Shown: piece after piece, positions 56,101-64,000 of the stretch
Layout: every line of letters begins with the position of its first letter
Position numbering within the stretch: the stretch's first letter is position 1
NCBI GenBank assembly: GCA_964023275.1
Contig: OZ029923.1
Coordinates: forward strand, 4,092,729-4,156,728
Origin: Norana najaformis
Taxonomy: Eukaryota; Annelida; Clitellata; Crassiclitellata; Hormogastridae
Length of the DNA: 64,000 nucleotides
Direction of reading: 5' to 3'
Program-made: the position numbers and the translations under genes
The notes under the pieces: generated by a model
Database searches by the model: none
Seen by the model: only the letters and a program-made list of their open reading frames with translations
Told to the model about the DNA's origin: nothing

Positions 56101-59100
56101 AAGAAAATTATAATCAATGCCAATTCAGCAGCAAAAAGAAAATTATAATCAATGCCAATTCAGCAGCAAAAAGAAAATTATAATCAATGCCAATTCAGCA
56201 GCAAAAAGAAAATTATAATCAATGCCAATTCAGCAGCAAAAAGAAAATTATAATCAATGCCAATTCAGCAGCAAAAAGAAAATTATAATCATTGCCAATT
56301 CAGCAGCAAAAAGAAAATTATAATCATTGCCAATTCAGCAGCAAAAAGAAAATTATAATCAATGCCAATTCAGCAGCAAAAAGAAAATTATAATCAATGC
56401 CAATTCAGCAGCAAAAAGAAAATTATAATCAATGCCAATTCAGCAGCAAAAAGAAAATTACAATCAATGCCAATTCAGCAGCAAAAAGAAAATTATAATC
56501 AATGCCAATTCAGCAGCAAAAAGAAAATTATAATCAATGCCAATTCAGCAGCAAAAAGAAAATTATAATCAATGCCAATTCAGCAGCAAAAAGAAAATTA
56601 TAATCAATGCCAATTCAGCAGCAAAAAGAAAATTATAATCAATGCCAATTCAGCAGCAAAAAGAAAATTATAATCATTGCCAATTCAGCAGCAAAAAGAA
56701 AATTATAATCATTGCCAATTCAGCAGCAAAAAGAAAATTATAATCAATGCCAATTCAGCAGCAAAAAGAAAATTATAATCAATGCCAATTCAGCAGCAAA
56801 AAGAAAATTATAATCATTGCCAATTCAGCAGCAAAAAGAAAATTATAATCAATGCCAATTCAGCAGCAATAAGAAAATTATAATCAATGCCAACTCAGCA
56901 GCAAAAAGAAAATTATAATCAATGCCAATTCAGCAGCAAAAAGAAAATTATAATCAATGCCAATTCAGCAGCAAAAAGAAAATTATAATCAATGCCAATT
57001 CAGCAGCAAAAAGAAAATTATAATCAATGCCAATTCAGCAGCAAAAAGAAAATTATAATCAATGCCAATTCAGCGGCAAAAAGAAAATTATAATCAATGC
57101 CAATTCAGCAGCACAGATCGAAACTAGCGAGGACAGCATGCGCAAAAACAGGTGCAGGTGAACTAAGAGGAACTACTGGTAAATTAAACCACTAAAACTC
57201 CAAGCAAACACAGCGCAACAACTAAAATCAGAAACGAAAACAAAGAATCTTGATTGCTGAGCGAAAAACTACAGGCAGAAAAAAACCGAAGCAATCCCAC
57301 GCAAAGCGTGCGTGATGCGTCTGCAAGTGATAACGAACGCTAAGTACAGGATATGGACTGGACGAGAGGATCATGTTGCCCTTTGAGTCCCTGACGTTCG
57401 TCCCGCTGACACGGGACGGCGGTTTTTCCAGGGTGGGAGGGCCACGCCGTCTGGCTGTGCTGTCTGAGTAGGCACCGTCATCCAAAACCTGTTAAAATTG
57501 ACTGCAGGCTGCAGAAAGAGAAATCTGTTGCAATCGCAAACATCTGCCGCATGTAGAAACTGTTTCGTTTGACTCTGCCCAGCACACATGACTTTCTTCC
57601 AGTTTTTAGATCACTTAGATAGCCAGGTTTGCAGCACTTCTTAGGGATCCTAGAAAGGAGCTATATAAGTGTCTTAATATACACATACATACACACATAC
57701 ACACACACATGCAAGCATACACAAATCCATACACATATACATGGACATATGCACAAACAGGGTATTCATGATTCACTGTTATACAGTAAGATCCATTAGC
57801 ACAACCAAGACATTTGCAACAATATACGCTTTCTTTGATCAAGCTGAACTTTCGGATTTTCCTACAGAACAGTTTAAGCTAAAACGACCTTGAAATTTCC
57901 AAAATATGTCGATAATAATATCTAACAAAAAGGAAAATGCTCTAAATATACCAACAAACAAAACAAAGAGTATAAAAAAGGAATCTAAAACTTAACACAT
58001 AAAAGGGTCAGATACGTTTAAGAAAACTAAAAATCAATCATCTACAACTGAACCAGTTACGCATCAGAAGTACGTCTACAAGACATCTGTGAACTAAATC
58101 TCCCCAGATGTCTACCAAAAAATCAATAAAGAAACATACCCCGATCTTTCACGAGACCCACTTACCTCAAGTGGTACGAGGACCTGTCTGTGTAGGTCAT
58201 AGACCTGTCCGCGATGGCCAGGTCTGATTGGCCGGCCATCCTTATCGTACAGATCTACAGCTATCGGTATTCCATATCTGCCATACACCGGTCCGTCATG
58301 CGTTGCCAAGTAGATGGGATTTCCATACTCATCGTATAGATTCTCGATACCCGGGGCAAGCAGGTTGCCCCAGCGATCGTAGACCGGGCCGTCGTAGTCC
58401 CTCGTGATTGGGACCCCGTTGATGTCGCACAGTTCGTAGGTGCCACGAGCGATCGGAACTCCGTACTTGATCAAGATCTGGCCTTCGTGGCTCGGCTGGA
58501 GTGGGTAGCCGTATTCGTCGCAAAGCTGGTAGCCGGGCTTGTCGTAGCCGGCTGGTCTCATGTTTTTGCCATAGACAATCTGCAAGAGGAAGAGCTTGGC
58601 ACTGCAGCAATGAAATTATTTACTCGAAATCAATGAAGTTTTTTATCTAGAATAAAATTCTTCACTTAGGAAATGATGAATATTGTGGGTGGAGTAGCTA
58701 TGACAGCTGCTCTGCCTGGGCACCAGACTCGAAGACCGTGTAGGGACCTTCGGCAAGTCCTTCACTCACAATTGCTCCTGAAGACTGTACTGTTTAACAG
58801 CGATTTTACTTGTTCGGGTCGGGAGCGCCACTGTTGAGTTTATTCTCTAAGGGGTGCTTTATAAATCTTAAATTACAATTACAAGATACTTTAGAATACA
58901 AAGATACCTCCACAGGTACACAAGGATTTCCATATCTGTCGTAGACTGGTCCAATGTGTGTAGGTTTAACGGGCTTGTGCTCCCCATCATAGATATCCTG
59001 AGTCTGTGGCTTCCCGTAAATTCCAAACACTGGTCCCCTGTGGCCGGGCCAGCTGATCGGGTTACCATAGCGATCGTACAGCTGGGTGGGGCTCTCCGCT

Positions 59101-62100
59101 ATTGGGTTGCCTTCGCGATCGTAGACCTTTCCATCGTAGTTGTGTGGAATCGGGTTTCCATACATGTCGCTCAGTTGCTTCTCGCTCTGGACTATCGGTG
59201 TGCCATACTTGATGTAGATCGGTCCCGAATGGCCATCCCTCAGTGGTCTTCCTGTTGAGTCGCACAGCTGGAATCCCTGCTGGTCCCAGGGAGTGCCCTG
59301 GTAAGTTGGTCCGCCATAGCCCTGGGTTCCTTTTGGCTTTGACCAACCCACCTGGGAATAGTTGCCTGGACTTCGCATCAGAGAAACCTGACCCTCCTAT
59401 TGACATTTAAACACACAAACTTTGTTAGCATCTGAAGTATTGTAAGGTAAGGTGATTAAATCATTCATTTAAACACAAACTTTGTTTACATGTTGCCCTT
59501 TTGGGCGGATAAGTGTAACTTAAAACTTAATCATAAAAAGACATGTGAAATGATAATTCACCGGCCAAGAATGAGAAATCAGCAGATAATTTTACCTAAT
59601 GTGATTCCTGGTTTAACCAGGGTACCAGAGATGACAATATTGGGTGTTACCCTAGTGACATTTAAACACACAAACTTTGTTAGCATCTGAAGTATTGTAA
59701 GGTAAGGTGATTAAATCATTCATTTAAACACAAACTTTGTTTACATCTTAATTAATATAAAATAAGGTCAAAAGGTTACGGTAAGGCAATCACTCATTTA
59801 AACACAAGAACATTGTTAGCACCTCAGCTAATGTCAAGTAAGGCACCTATTTAGTTAGCTCCTGTTTAAGGGAATCTCAGCGATCCTTCACAAGCCAAAG
59901 ATTTCAGATGGAACAAAACAAGGTATACGTCAATTCCACTCACATCCATTCCAGTCAAGTTGGGATCTTCTTCCAGAGAGGCATAAGGAACATTGCGCTT
60001 TGGACGGTTCCTCAGATCCAGCGTGGTGATTGGCTGATCCGAGCCAGAGATGACCTCTTCCTTCCTTTCTGTGCTGAACGTCGGACCTAGAAGAACAAGA
60101 ACGAAGAACAAGAATGAAGAACAAGAACGAAGAACAAGAATGAAGAAGAACTCGTCAGAAAACTAACAGAAAAAACGCCAGACATGTGTAGTCCTGCAGG
60201 GAAGAAAGCGAGAACACGTTCCCCTATTATTTTCTTATGTCTCGATATGGAACCTGTTCAAAGTAAAACGGGACAGAAAAAACCAATGTGACACAGCACT
60301 GGTGTCTCAACATGGAACCACTATCTCAACATGGAACCACTATCTCAACATGGAACCACTATCTCAACATGGAACCACTATCTCAACATGGAACCACTAT
60401 CTCAACATGGAACCACTATCTCAACATGGAACCACTATCTCAACATGGAACCACTATCTCAACATGGAACCACTATCTCAACATGGAACCACTATCTCAA
60501 CATGGAACCACTATCTCAACATGGAACCACTATCTCTTTAAAAGGCATCAGGAGATGGCGTAAAGCAACTATGCATTGAGAAATTACTCTCATAAATCGA
60601 TACAGTGACATAATCATTTATTCTAATCATCACTTACTTATTTAATTATTATGCACGTAATTCAGTAAATCTGATTCTGAAGTGCAAGACAACTTGTCCA
60701 CGGTAATTACACAGAATCTCCTCTGCAGGCTTTAACCTACAGTCGTTGGATTACCGAATAAGCGTGCTACTGAATGGACCACATGGAGCAGAATCCTGAT
60801 GCCCGGTCATAAGACGGGGCCACCAATCAACCCATCAAACATCATGTCACATTTGTAAACATCCAAAAAGTCAAAACCCCCATTTGTGCGCTTGCAAATC
60901 AAACATGTGTAAATACCGCCTCACTACTAAACACTGACTTGATGCAAGCAACTGGATGCCATCAAAACAATGGCCTGCCCAAAAGTTTTTTCAATGTAAA
61001 GAACCCAAAATAACCCACACAAAACACAAACGAACAAATTACAGCACAAAGTTAGTTAAACGAACACAAACTGAAAGATCAGTCGCTCATCGCAACTCCA
61101 AACTCTAATCCTTGGTTTTTATGGTGGATCGGTTGGTGACCTCACAGCCTGATCTCCTACCAGCAGCAAACCGCAATCCACTGTGCGTGAGGACGCTGGT
61201 TCACAACCCGATTGTGGATTATTTCAGAGATTTGAATCTCAGGCTTGTTCAGTCCATGCATGGGGACCTTAAATGGCATGGTGCAGATTCAAATGGGCAG
61301 CGGGATGAAGGATCTCACTCGATAAATTCACTGAAAAAAAAGCAGGGTCAAGGCCATACTGTCGCTGTAAAAAACCGTGTACATTTACTTTACTGATTTA
61401 CAGGGGGCTCATTTAAGAGTGTCAGTACTAGCTGGACAGAAACTTTGCAATATCTTAGTCCTGGCTGGGTATCAAACAAGATAACTGAACCAGCAGTCAT
61501 GCAAGTTAACCAACGGAAAACTGCAACACTGAAGAAATTGTTAGGCAACTGCCTCAAATACTCCAGAAATAATCAAACTCAAATAAATATAAAAGAATAA
61601 ACAACTTAGGAGAAAAAAACATACTAATCTATCAAGGTATTATTGCAAAAAACAAAAATATGATGACGAAACGGAAAGTTTGCAATAAAATACAACAACA
61701 GAAAACTGTTTCCTGAATTTAATAATCTTTAGGCAAAAAGATTATTATTATTATTAATAAGATAAGATTATTGGCCAATTAAACGAACATTTCTGCCATA
61801 AATTTCTGCTCGCAAGGAATAAAATTTCTTCTCTCAAACATAAGACGTTTGTACAAAAGCATCTGACATGTTTCCTTTCGGCTCAAAGAACTGCCAAGAT
61901 GTTTATCTATAATTCAACCCAATTCAGCTTTAACTTGTAAATCTGAATTTGGGTCATCGTATTAATTATGCATCTTTGCCTTAAATCCAGGATTTTTCAT
62001 GGATAAAATGGAATGGTGCAAACTACAGATAACGTGAGTTGCCAAACAGAAAATTCCCAGAAACCGGAATTTCGTTAAACATACAGTCTGACGAAAAGGT

Positions 62101-63996
62101 ATATTCCGTTCTTGGAACCGATGCTACACGAAATACCATAACAAACAGCACACAATCTGTAACTTTCAGCAAAGAATCTATAACCTTTCTGTAAAGAACA
62201 ATGTCTGATACAGACTGGCTTGGAGGAAAGAATTCCAAATTCAGTTCATCCATTTAGAAAATGATCTCTTTGTAATCATGAACTCATTGTAAGGTGGTTC
62301 TTGATATCGCTCCAATAGTCAGCATTATCACGAGTTTCAACTGCATAATTGTGGCAACTTATAATGAGTTTCCATAATTATGGCAACTGTTTCCACTGTA
62401 TAATTATAATTATGTTTCCACAATTATGGCAACTTATAATGAGTTTCCACTGTATAATTATGGCAACTTATAATGAGTTTCCACTGTATAATTATGGCAA
62501 CTTATAATGAGTTTCCACTGTATAATTATGGCAACTAACTTCTCATAGCAGACTTTGTTTATCTGTAACAAGCATCTGCACATCTAATCCACAGATGTAC
62601 TTATGTCCTGTCATTAGGAGTCAAAGGGTCGTGTCTGTGCCTTGTGCAAGAGCACTAGACATCGTTCGAATGATAAGCTTTCAAAGGCCACAAAAACGTA
62701 TTGTATTTGATAACTTATATAGCGCTTATTAAAGAACAAACTAATCAGAGGTGCTTCCAGCCGGAGAACCCCAGGGAAGTAAGAACGTCTTTAAGCAACG
62801 AGCTGACTCAGTTCTATCACCAACAGTGACCCTTGCACGAAACGTATTGCACAACCTTGGCATCTGCTCGGAAAATATTTCATCTTACAACTAATGCACA
62901 CAGACAGACAATCAGCCAATTTAAAATCCTGGTTAATCAGAAGTATTTTTCTACAAGAGAGAAATCGGAACTCACCCGACGTGTCGATGGGTCGAGCGGG
63001 TACAAAGCGTCGGCTGGCTGAACGGTCGACCCGGGCGGTTGGCCGGTTCCCGGGCTTTGGGTCGCTGCGACTCTGGTACTGGGTGCGCCCGGAATAGCGA
63101 AACTTGGAACCGAAAAGAGGGAACATCGCACGCAGTTGTGTTTCTGGCTCCTTCAGGCTGGAAACGGAAGATCAGCTCAACGTTATTAAAAGCATGTATG
63201 CATTTACGTAAGTTTGTACGCATCTAATCTGTATATCTGTATTTGCATGTGTCTCTATGTTTATGTACTCGTGTATGGATTGCTGAATGTATGAATGCAT
63301 ATATGTGCATGTGTGTGTGTATGCATGTAGTTATGTATGTATGTATGTATGTATGTGTATCTATGCATGTGTATCTATGCATGTGTATGTATGTATGCAT
63401 GTATGTGTATGTATGTATGTATGCATCTGTGTATGTATGTGTGTATGCATGCATGTATGTGTATATATGTATGCATGTTTGTGTATGTATGTATGCATGT
63501 ATGTGTCATGTGTGTGCATGCATGCATGTGTATATATGTATGCATGTATGTGTATGTATATATGCATTTATCTGTATGTATGTGTGTATGAATGCATGTA
63601 TATATGTATGCATGTTTGTGTATGTATGCATGTGCATGTGTATGTATGCATGTGAATAAATGTATGCATGCGTGTATGTATGTATGCACATATGTATGAA
63701 TGCAGGTATATGTGCATATGACTCATTATATACTGCTTTTTAGGAACCTCTCGTATGAGCAAATCTCTTGCTTTGCAGTTTATTCAATGATATTGGTAAC
63801 AGCAATGGCTCAGTCTTAAAACCAACGCCAGAATGAATCTGCACAATCGATGTTATGTATTTTTCCAGTCGAAGGTGGTCGCAAAATACGAGCTTTACCG
63901 GAAGAATCCGTGATGTTCAACAGCAATCTTCCACAGTTTCTTGGCCATCGTATAATTGGCGAGGTCGTATACCAGTTTACTGGGACCCTGTTCGAA
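53072..63996 (-). CDS. epb41: Protein 4.1/coracle-type FERM protein with novel Y-D-x-Y-G-N-P repeat region (3' part of gene)
   Basis: Nine exons: 63899-63996, 62976-63157, 59944-60086, 58908-59396, 58166-58579, 57348-57488 (end uncertain), 54348-54473, 53730-53828, 53072-53158. Phases agree at every junction (0/2/1/0/0/0/0/0). Protein 4.1 family members link membrane proteins to the spectrin-actin cortex and to septate or adherens junctions. Domains: end of FERM C-lobe (LWKIAVEHHGFFR); FERM-adjacent region (FGSKFRYSGRTQ then a basic RSASRRF); linker; about 300 residues of repeats in two homologous exons; linker; the conserved C-terminal domain (DGVIETRIEKKTTI...TELNPDMSVEKIEIHTETQ). The upstream FERM lies beyond the window. 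A spectrin-actin-binding domain is not visible; the repeats occupy its place. Introns carry a 1.2-kb 35-base satellite, a 19-base array and retroposons. Family assignment is secure; the function of the repeat region is unknown. Confidence 0.92.
53525..53572. repeat. (ATT/AAT) tract in 4.1 intron
   Basis: ttattattattaataatatt run between the last two 4.1 exons. It is partly palindromic. Confidence 0.8.
53730..53828 (-). CDS. epb41: 4.1 exon: C-terminal domain core
   Basis: Acceptor ttgttctgtag, donor AAG/GTGAGG; 33 codons. Reads KTEKDGVIETRIEKKTTIV and VDDTNEIDFDK, matching the conserved GxxETRIEKR...D-D motif of protein 4.1. Confidence 0.92.
54108..54245 (-). mobile_element. LINE 3' end in 4.1 intron
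   Basis: The minus strand reads LFRKSLKTYLFPSVSGSSDW, a LINE ORF end, then gcgcctctgatcagtatacc and gtggcgctttttaaattttt with a ttacgattacaa tail. Confidence 0.7.
54348..54473 (-). CDS. epb41: 4.1 exon: start of C-terminal domain
   Basis: Acceptor tgtgtgtgtgtag, donor GAG/GTACTA, phase 0 to 0; 42 codons. Reads LPPYADRDRSPYSVTTTT and RTTTRTYRGADGTMVTE, the Thr-rich lead-in typical of the 4.1 C-terminal domain. Confidence 0.85.
54539..54610. mobile_element. 40-base insertion flanked by perfect 16-base direct repeats
   Basis: agcctcgtcatcatca stands at 54539-54554 and again at 54595-54610. Between them is a 40-base segment beginning aagcgccgcataaattggta whose sequence also occurs at 47721-47764. 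This looks like a severely 5'-truncated retroposon end with its target-site duplication. Confidence 0.75.
54660..54890 (+). mobile_element. SINE family B copy in 4.1 intron
   Basis: cgaagataccggtttgtata, aaatctcgagttagcatgac, cgttcaaatgggcagtggtg, aaatgagcagggtcgaagcc, then gttgctatagaaaaccgtgt and a (tttaca) tail. Antisense to the gene. Confidence 0.8.
54891..55520. other. 4.1 intron, no feature seen
   Basis: AT-rich. A short duplication (aaaaacaagtttaaaa...agatcagcaaatttaaag) at 55185-55262. No exon. Confidence 0.45.
55520..55745 (+). mobile_element. LINE reverse-transcriptase C-terminal fragment
   Basis: The forward strand reads MNWIGHIVWGNSLLRTVIEG then KGKKVPGRPRN and, after a frameshift, MGYKEVKERAQNRVAM. 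This is the 'W-GH... EG-I-G-R-RGRPR...A-DR' end of LINE ORF2 proteins. Decayed. Confidence 0.7.
55886..57113. repeat. 35-base satellite, about 35 copies, with 385-base higher-order repeat
   Basis: The unit contains gccaattcagcagcaaaaag followed by aaaattataatcaat. Period is exactly 35 bases. Variant units (ttacaatc at 56073 and 56458; cattgcc at 56290/56325 and 56675/56710) recur 385 bases apart, so an 11-unit block has been duplicated. Lies in a 4.1 intron. Because 35 is not a multiple of three, the open frames cycle and are not coding. Confidence 0.97.
57114..57347. other. 4.1 intron next to the satellite
   Basis: Single-copy, with the minus-strand frame of the upstream exon still open to 57228. 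No other feature. Confidence 0.4.
57348..57488 (-). CDS. epb41: 4.1 exon: linker before the C-terminal domain
   Basis: Acceptor attttaacag, phase 0. Codes GAYSDSTARRRGPPTLEKPP then SRVSGTNVRDSKGN. The 3' border is uncertain: the best in-phase donor is CCT/GTACTT at 57348, a weak site. The frame stays open to 57228 and would end in a hydrophobic tail if the exon were terminal in an alternative isoform. Confidence 0.6.
57489..58165. other. 4.1 intron
   Basis: Contains a LINE-tail-like ggagctatataagtg near 57658 and an acacatacacac tract at 57680-57740. No further repeat-type exon is visible. Confidence 0.5.
58166..58579 (-). CDS. epb41: 4.1 exon: repeat block 2
   Basis: Acceptor cttcctcttgcag, donor GAG/GTAAGT, phase 0 to 0; 138 codons. 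Contains QLCDEYGYPL, ILIKYGVPI, DGPVYDRWGN, NLYDEYGNPI, GPVYGRYGIPI and GQVYD in the same order and spacing as block 1, ending VPLE where block 1 ends VPVE. Clearly a tandem duplicate of the previous exon. Confidence 0.9.
58685..58885 (+). mobile_element. SINE family C-like copy between the two repeat exons
   Basis: tggagtagctatgacagctg, the B-box region cagactcgaagaccg, gtgtagggaccttcggcaag, then gagcgccactgttgagttta and gctttataaatctt with a ttacaattac tail. It ends about 20 bases from the splice donor of repeat block 1. Confidence 0.7.
58908..59396 (-). CDS. epb41: 4.1 exon: repeat block 1
   Basis: Acceptor tgtcaatag (or three codons later), donor GAG/GTATCT, phase 0 to 0. After a Gly/Tyr-rich lead (GYGGPTYQGTPW) come four two-part repeats of about 26-30 residues with core pattern L-Y/C-D-x-Y-G-N-P-I, then H/Y-x-G-P-V-Y-x-x-Y-G-x-P, for example QLYDRYGNPI and GPVYDRYGNP. 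163 codons. Homologous along its length to the next exon. Confidence 0.88.
59401..59491. repeat. 91-base direct repeat, left copy
   Basis: Identical, or nearly so, to 59656-59746, from tgacatttaaacacacaaac to aaactttgtttacat. It abuts the 3' splice site of repeat-block exon 1. Confidence 0.9.
59492..59655 (+). mobile_element. LINE reverse-transcriptase fragment between 91-base direct repeats
   Basis: The forward frame reads WADKCNLKLNHKKTCEMI and IPGLTRVPEMTILGVTL. This is the segment after the catalytic YADD box in CR1/Jockey-type reverse transcriptases (N-LKLN--KT-E, LGVTL). Only about 164 bases from the middle of the ORF are present. Confidence 0.75.
59656..59746. repeat. 91-base direct repeat, right copy
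   Basis: See 59401-59491. A third, diverged partial copy of the same catttaaacaca unit follows at about 59793-59850. Confidence 0.9.
59944..60086 (-). CDS. epb41: 4.1 exon: linker
   Basis: Acceptor tgttcttctag, donor GAT/GTGAGT. Codes a polar linker (STERKEEVISGSDQPI, NRPKRNVPYASLEED) with no recognised domain. 143 bases, phase 1 to phase 0. Confidence 0.8.
60085..60145. repeat. 'gaacaagaacgaagaacaa' short tandem
   Basis: About four units of agaacaagaa(c/t)gaagaac lying against the 3' splice site of the linker exon on the minus strand, where they supply its pyrimidine tract. Confidence 0.75.
60305..60537. repeat. 19-base minisatellite, about 12 copies
   Basis: Unit tctcaacatggaaccacta, perfectly conserved over about 230 bases, in the long 4.1 intron. 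Confidence 0.97.
60545..61180. other. 4.1 intron, no exon seen
   Basis: AT-rich. 60685-60780 resembles an inverted tRNA-like SINE head (caggctttaacctacagtcg). Otherwise featureless. Confidence 0.4.
61185..61395 (+). mobile_element. SINE family B copy in 4.1 intron
   Basis: gtgcgtgaggacgctggttc, tttcagagatttgaatctca, catggggaccttaaatggca, gatgaaggatctcactcgat, the 3' end ctgtcgctgtaaaaaaccgt and a (tttac) tail. Confidence 0.8.
61396..62330. other. 4.1 intron, no exon seen
   Basis: AT-rich single-copy sequence with a ttattattattaataag tract at 61743-61760. Confidence 0.45.
62335..62540. repeat. About 37-base AT-rich repeat
   Basis: Units containing tatggcaacttataatgag then tttccactgtataat recur about five times, two of them irregular. 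Confidence 0.9.
62697..62848 (-). mobile_element. Family D repeat, second copy
   Basis: Same motif order as 25480-25620 (tataacttatatagcgctta on the plus strand, gagaaccccagggaagtaag, cgagctgactcagttc, gtgacccttgcacgaaacg). It lies just downstream of a 4.1 exon, as the other lies beside an R-spondin exon. Confidence 0.75.
62976..63157 (-). CDS. epb41: 4.1 exon: FERM-adjacent region
   Basis: Acceptor cttccgtttccag, donor GTCGG/GTGAGT. The split Arg codon is followed by LKEPETQLRAMFPLFGSK and FRYSGRTQYQSRSDP, as in protein 4.1 (FRL..P...GSKFRYSGRTQ). A basic, serine-containing stretch (RVDRSASRRF) matches the regulatory part of this region. 182 bases, phase 2 to phase 1. Confidence 0.92.
63190..63715. 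repeat. ATGT/GCATGTAT tetranucleotide array, about 0.5 kb
   Basis: tgtatgtatgcatg units with many gcatg interruptions in the intron between the FERM-end and FERM-adjacent exons. Open frames on both strands (Met/Tyr/Val/Cys or His/Thr/Tyr-rich) are artefacts. Confidence 0.95.
63899..63996 (-). CDS. epb41: 4.1 exon: end of FERM C-lobe
   Basis: Reads FEQGPSKLVYDLANYTM then AKKLWKIAVEHHGFFR, the diagnostic FERM C-lobe end. Acceptor ttag sits at the window edge (an in-frame TAG forces the border there); donor TTCCG/GTAAAG, phase 2. Confidence 0.9.
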
Positions 63997-64000
63997 CTAA

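Noticed and set aside
55977-56568. Two identical 68-codon frames with a Gln/Asn/Lys-rich peptide
   Set aside because: They come from the 35-base satellite: three units make 35 codons, and the exact identity reflects the 385-base higher-order repeat, not a gene.
55886-57113. CRISPR-like regularly spaced repeats
   Set aside because: Units are contiguous with no unique spacers, and the context is an intron of an animal gene.
63243-63689. Cys/Met/Tyr-rich frames of over 100 codons
   Set aside because: Artefacts of the TATG/GCATG tetranucleotide array, open on both strands.

Overview
The window is animal nuclear DNA, most probably from a lophotrochozoan (spiralian) invertebrate. It has an innexin, which is absent from vertebrates only in its classical form and typical of protostomes, and an R-spondin, which flies and nematodes lack. 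Genes are intron-rich, sparse and embedded in retroposons and simple repeats. The phylum is not resolvable from this sequence alone; the assignment is an inference from gene content.

Four protein-coding genes can be supported. (1) 2093-3331 (+): a complete single-exon innexin of 412 residues. (2) 9873-15999 (-): a Spalt/SALL zinc-finger gene in two coding exons (about 1183 residues), keeping the glutamine-rich segment and the terminal zinc-finger doublet but no other finger. (3) 24656-35250 (-): a complete five-exon R-spondin of 282 residues (signal peptide, two furin-like repeats, TSP1, basic tail), all introns in phase 1. (4) 53072-63996 (-): the 3' part of a protein 4.1/coracle-type FERM gene (end of FERM, FERM-adjacent region, C-terminal domain). 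Between its FERM-adjacent and C-terminal domains lie two tandemly duplicated exons coding about 300 residues of an unfamiliar tyrosine/glycine/asparagine/proline repeat. I reconstructed exon borders by eye from splice consensus; the reading phase is consistent across every junction named.

Everything else is repeat-rich non-coding DNA. At least three tRNA-headed SINE families recur on both strands. They share an L2/CR1-like 3' end (a 'gcgctatagaaat' type motif) followed by family-specific short tandem tails. LINE 3' ends and reverse-transcriptase scraps, two hAT-type inverted-repeat elements and many microsatellite/minisatellite arrays fill introns and intergenic space. Several arrays seem to have grown out of SINE tails or SINE-internal motifs.

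The genes do not form an operon. Functionally they are a gap-junction channel, a developmental transcription factor, a secreted Wnt-pathway modulator and a membrane-cytoskeleton linker. The most unusual signal is the repeat-bearing protein 4.1; next are the single-doublet Spalt protein and an R-spondin in which residues matching known receptor-contact positions are changed.
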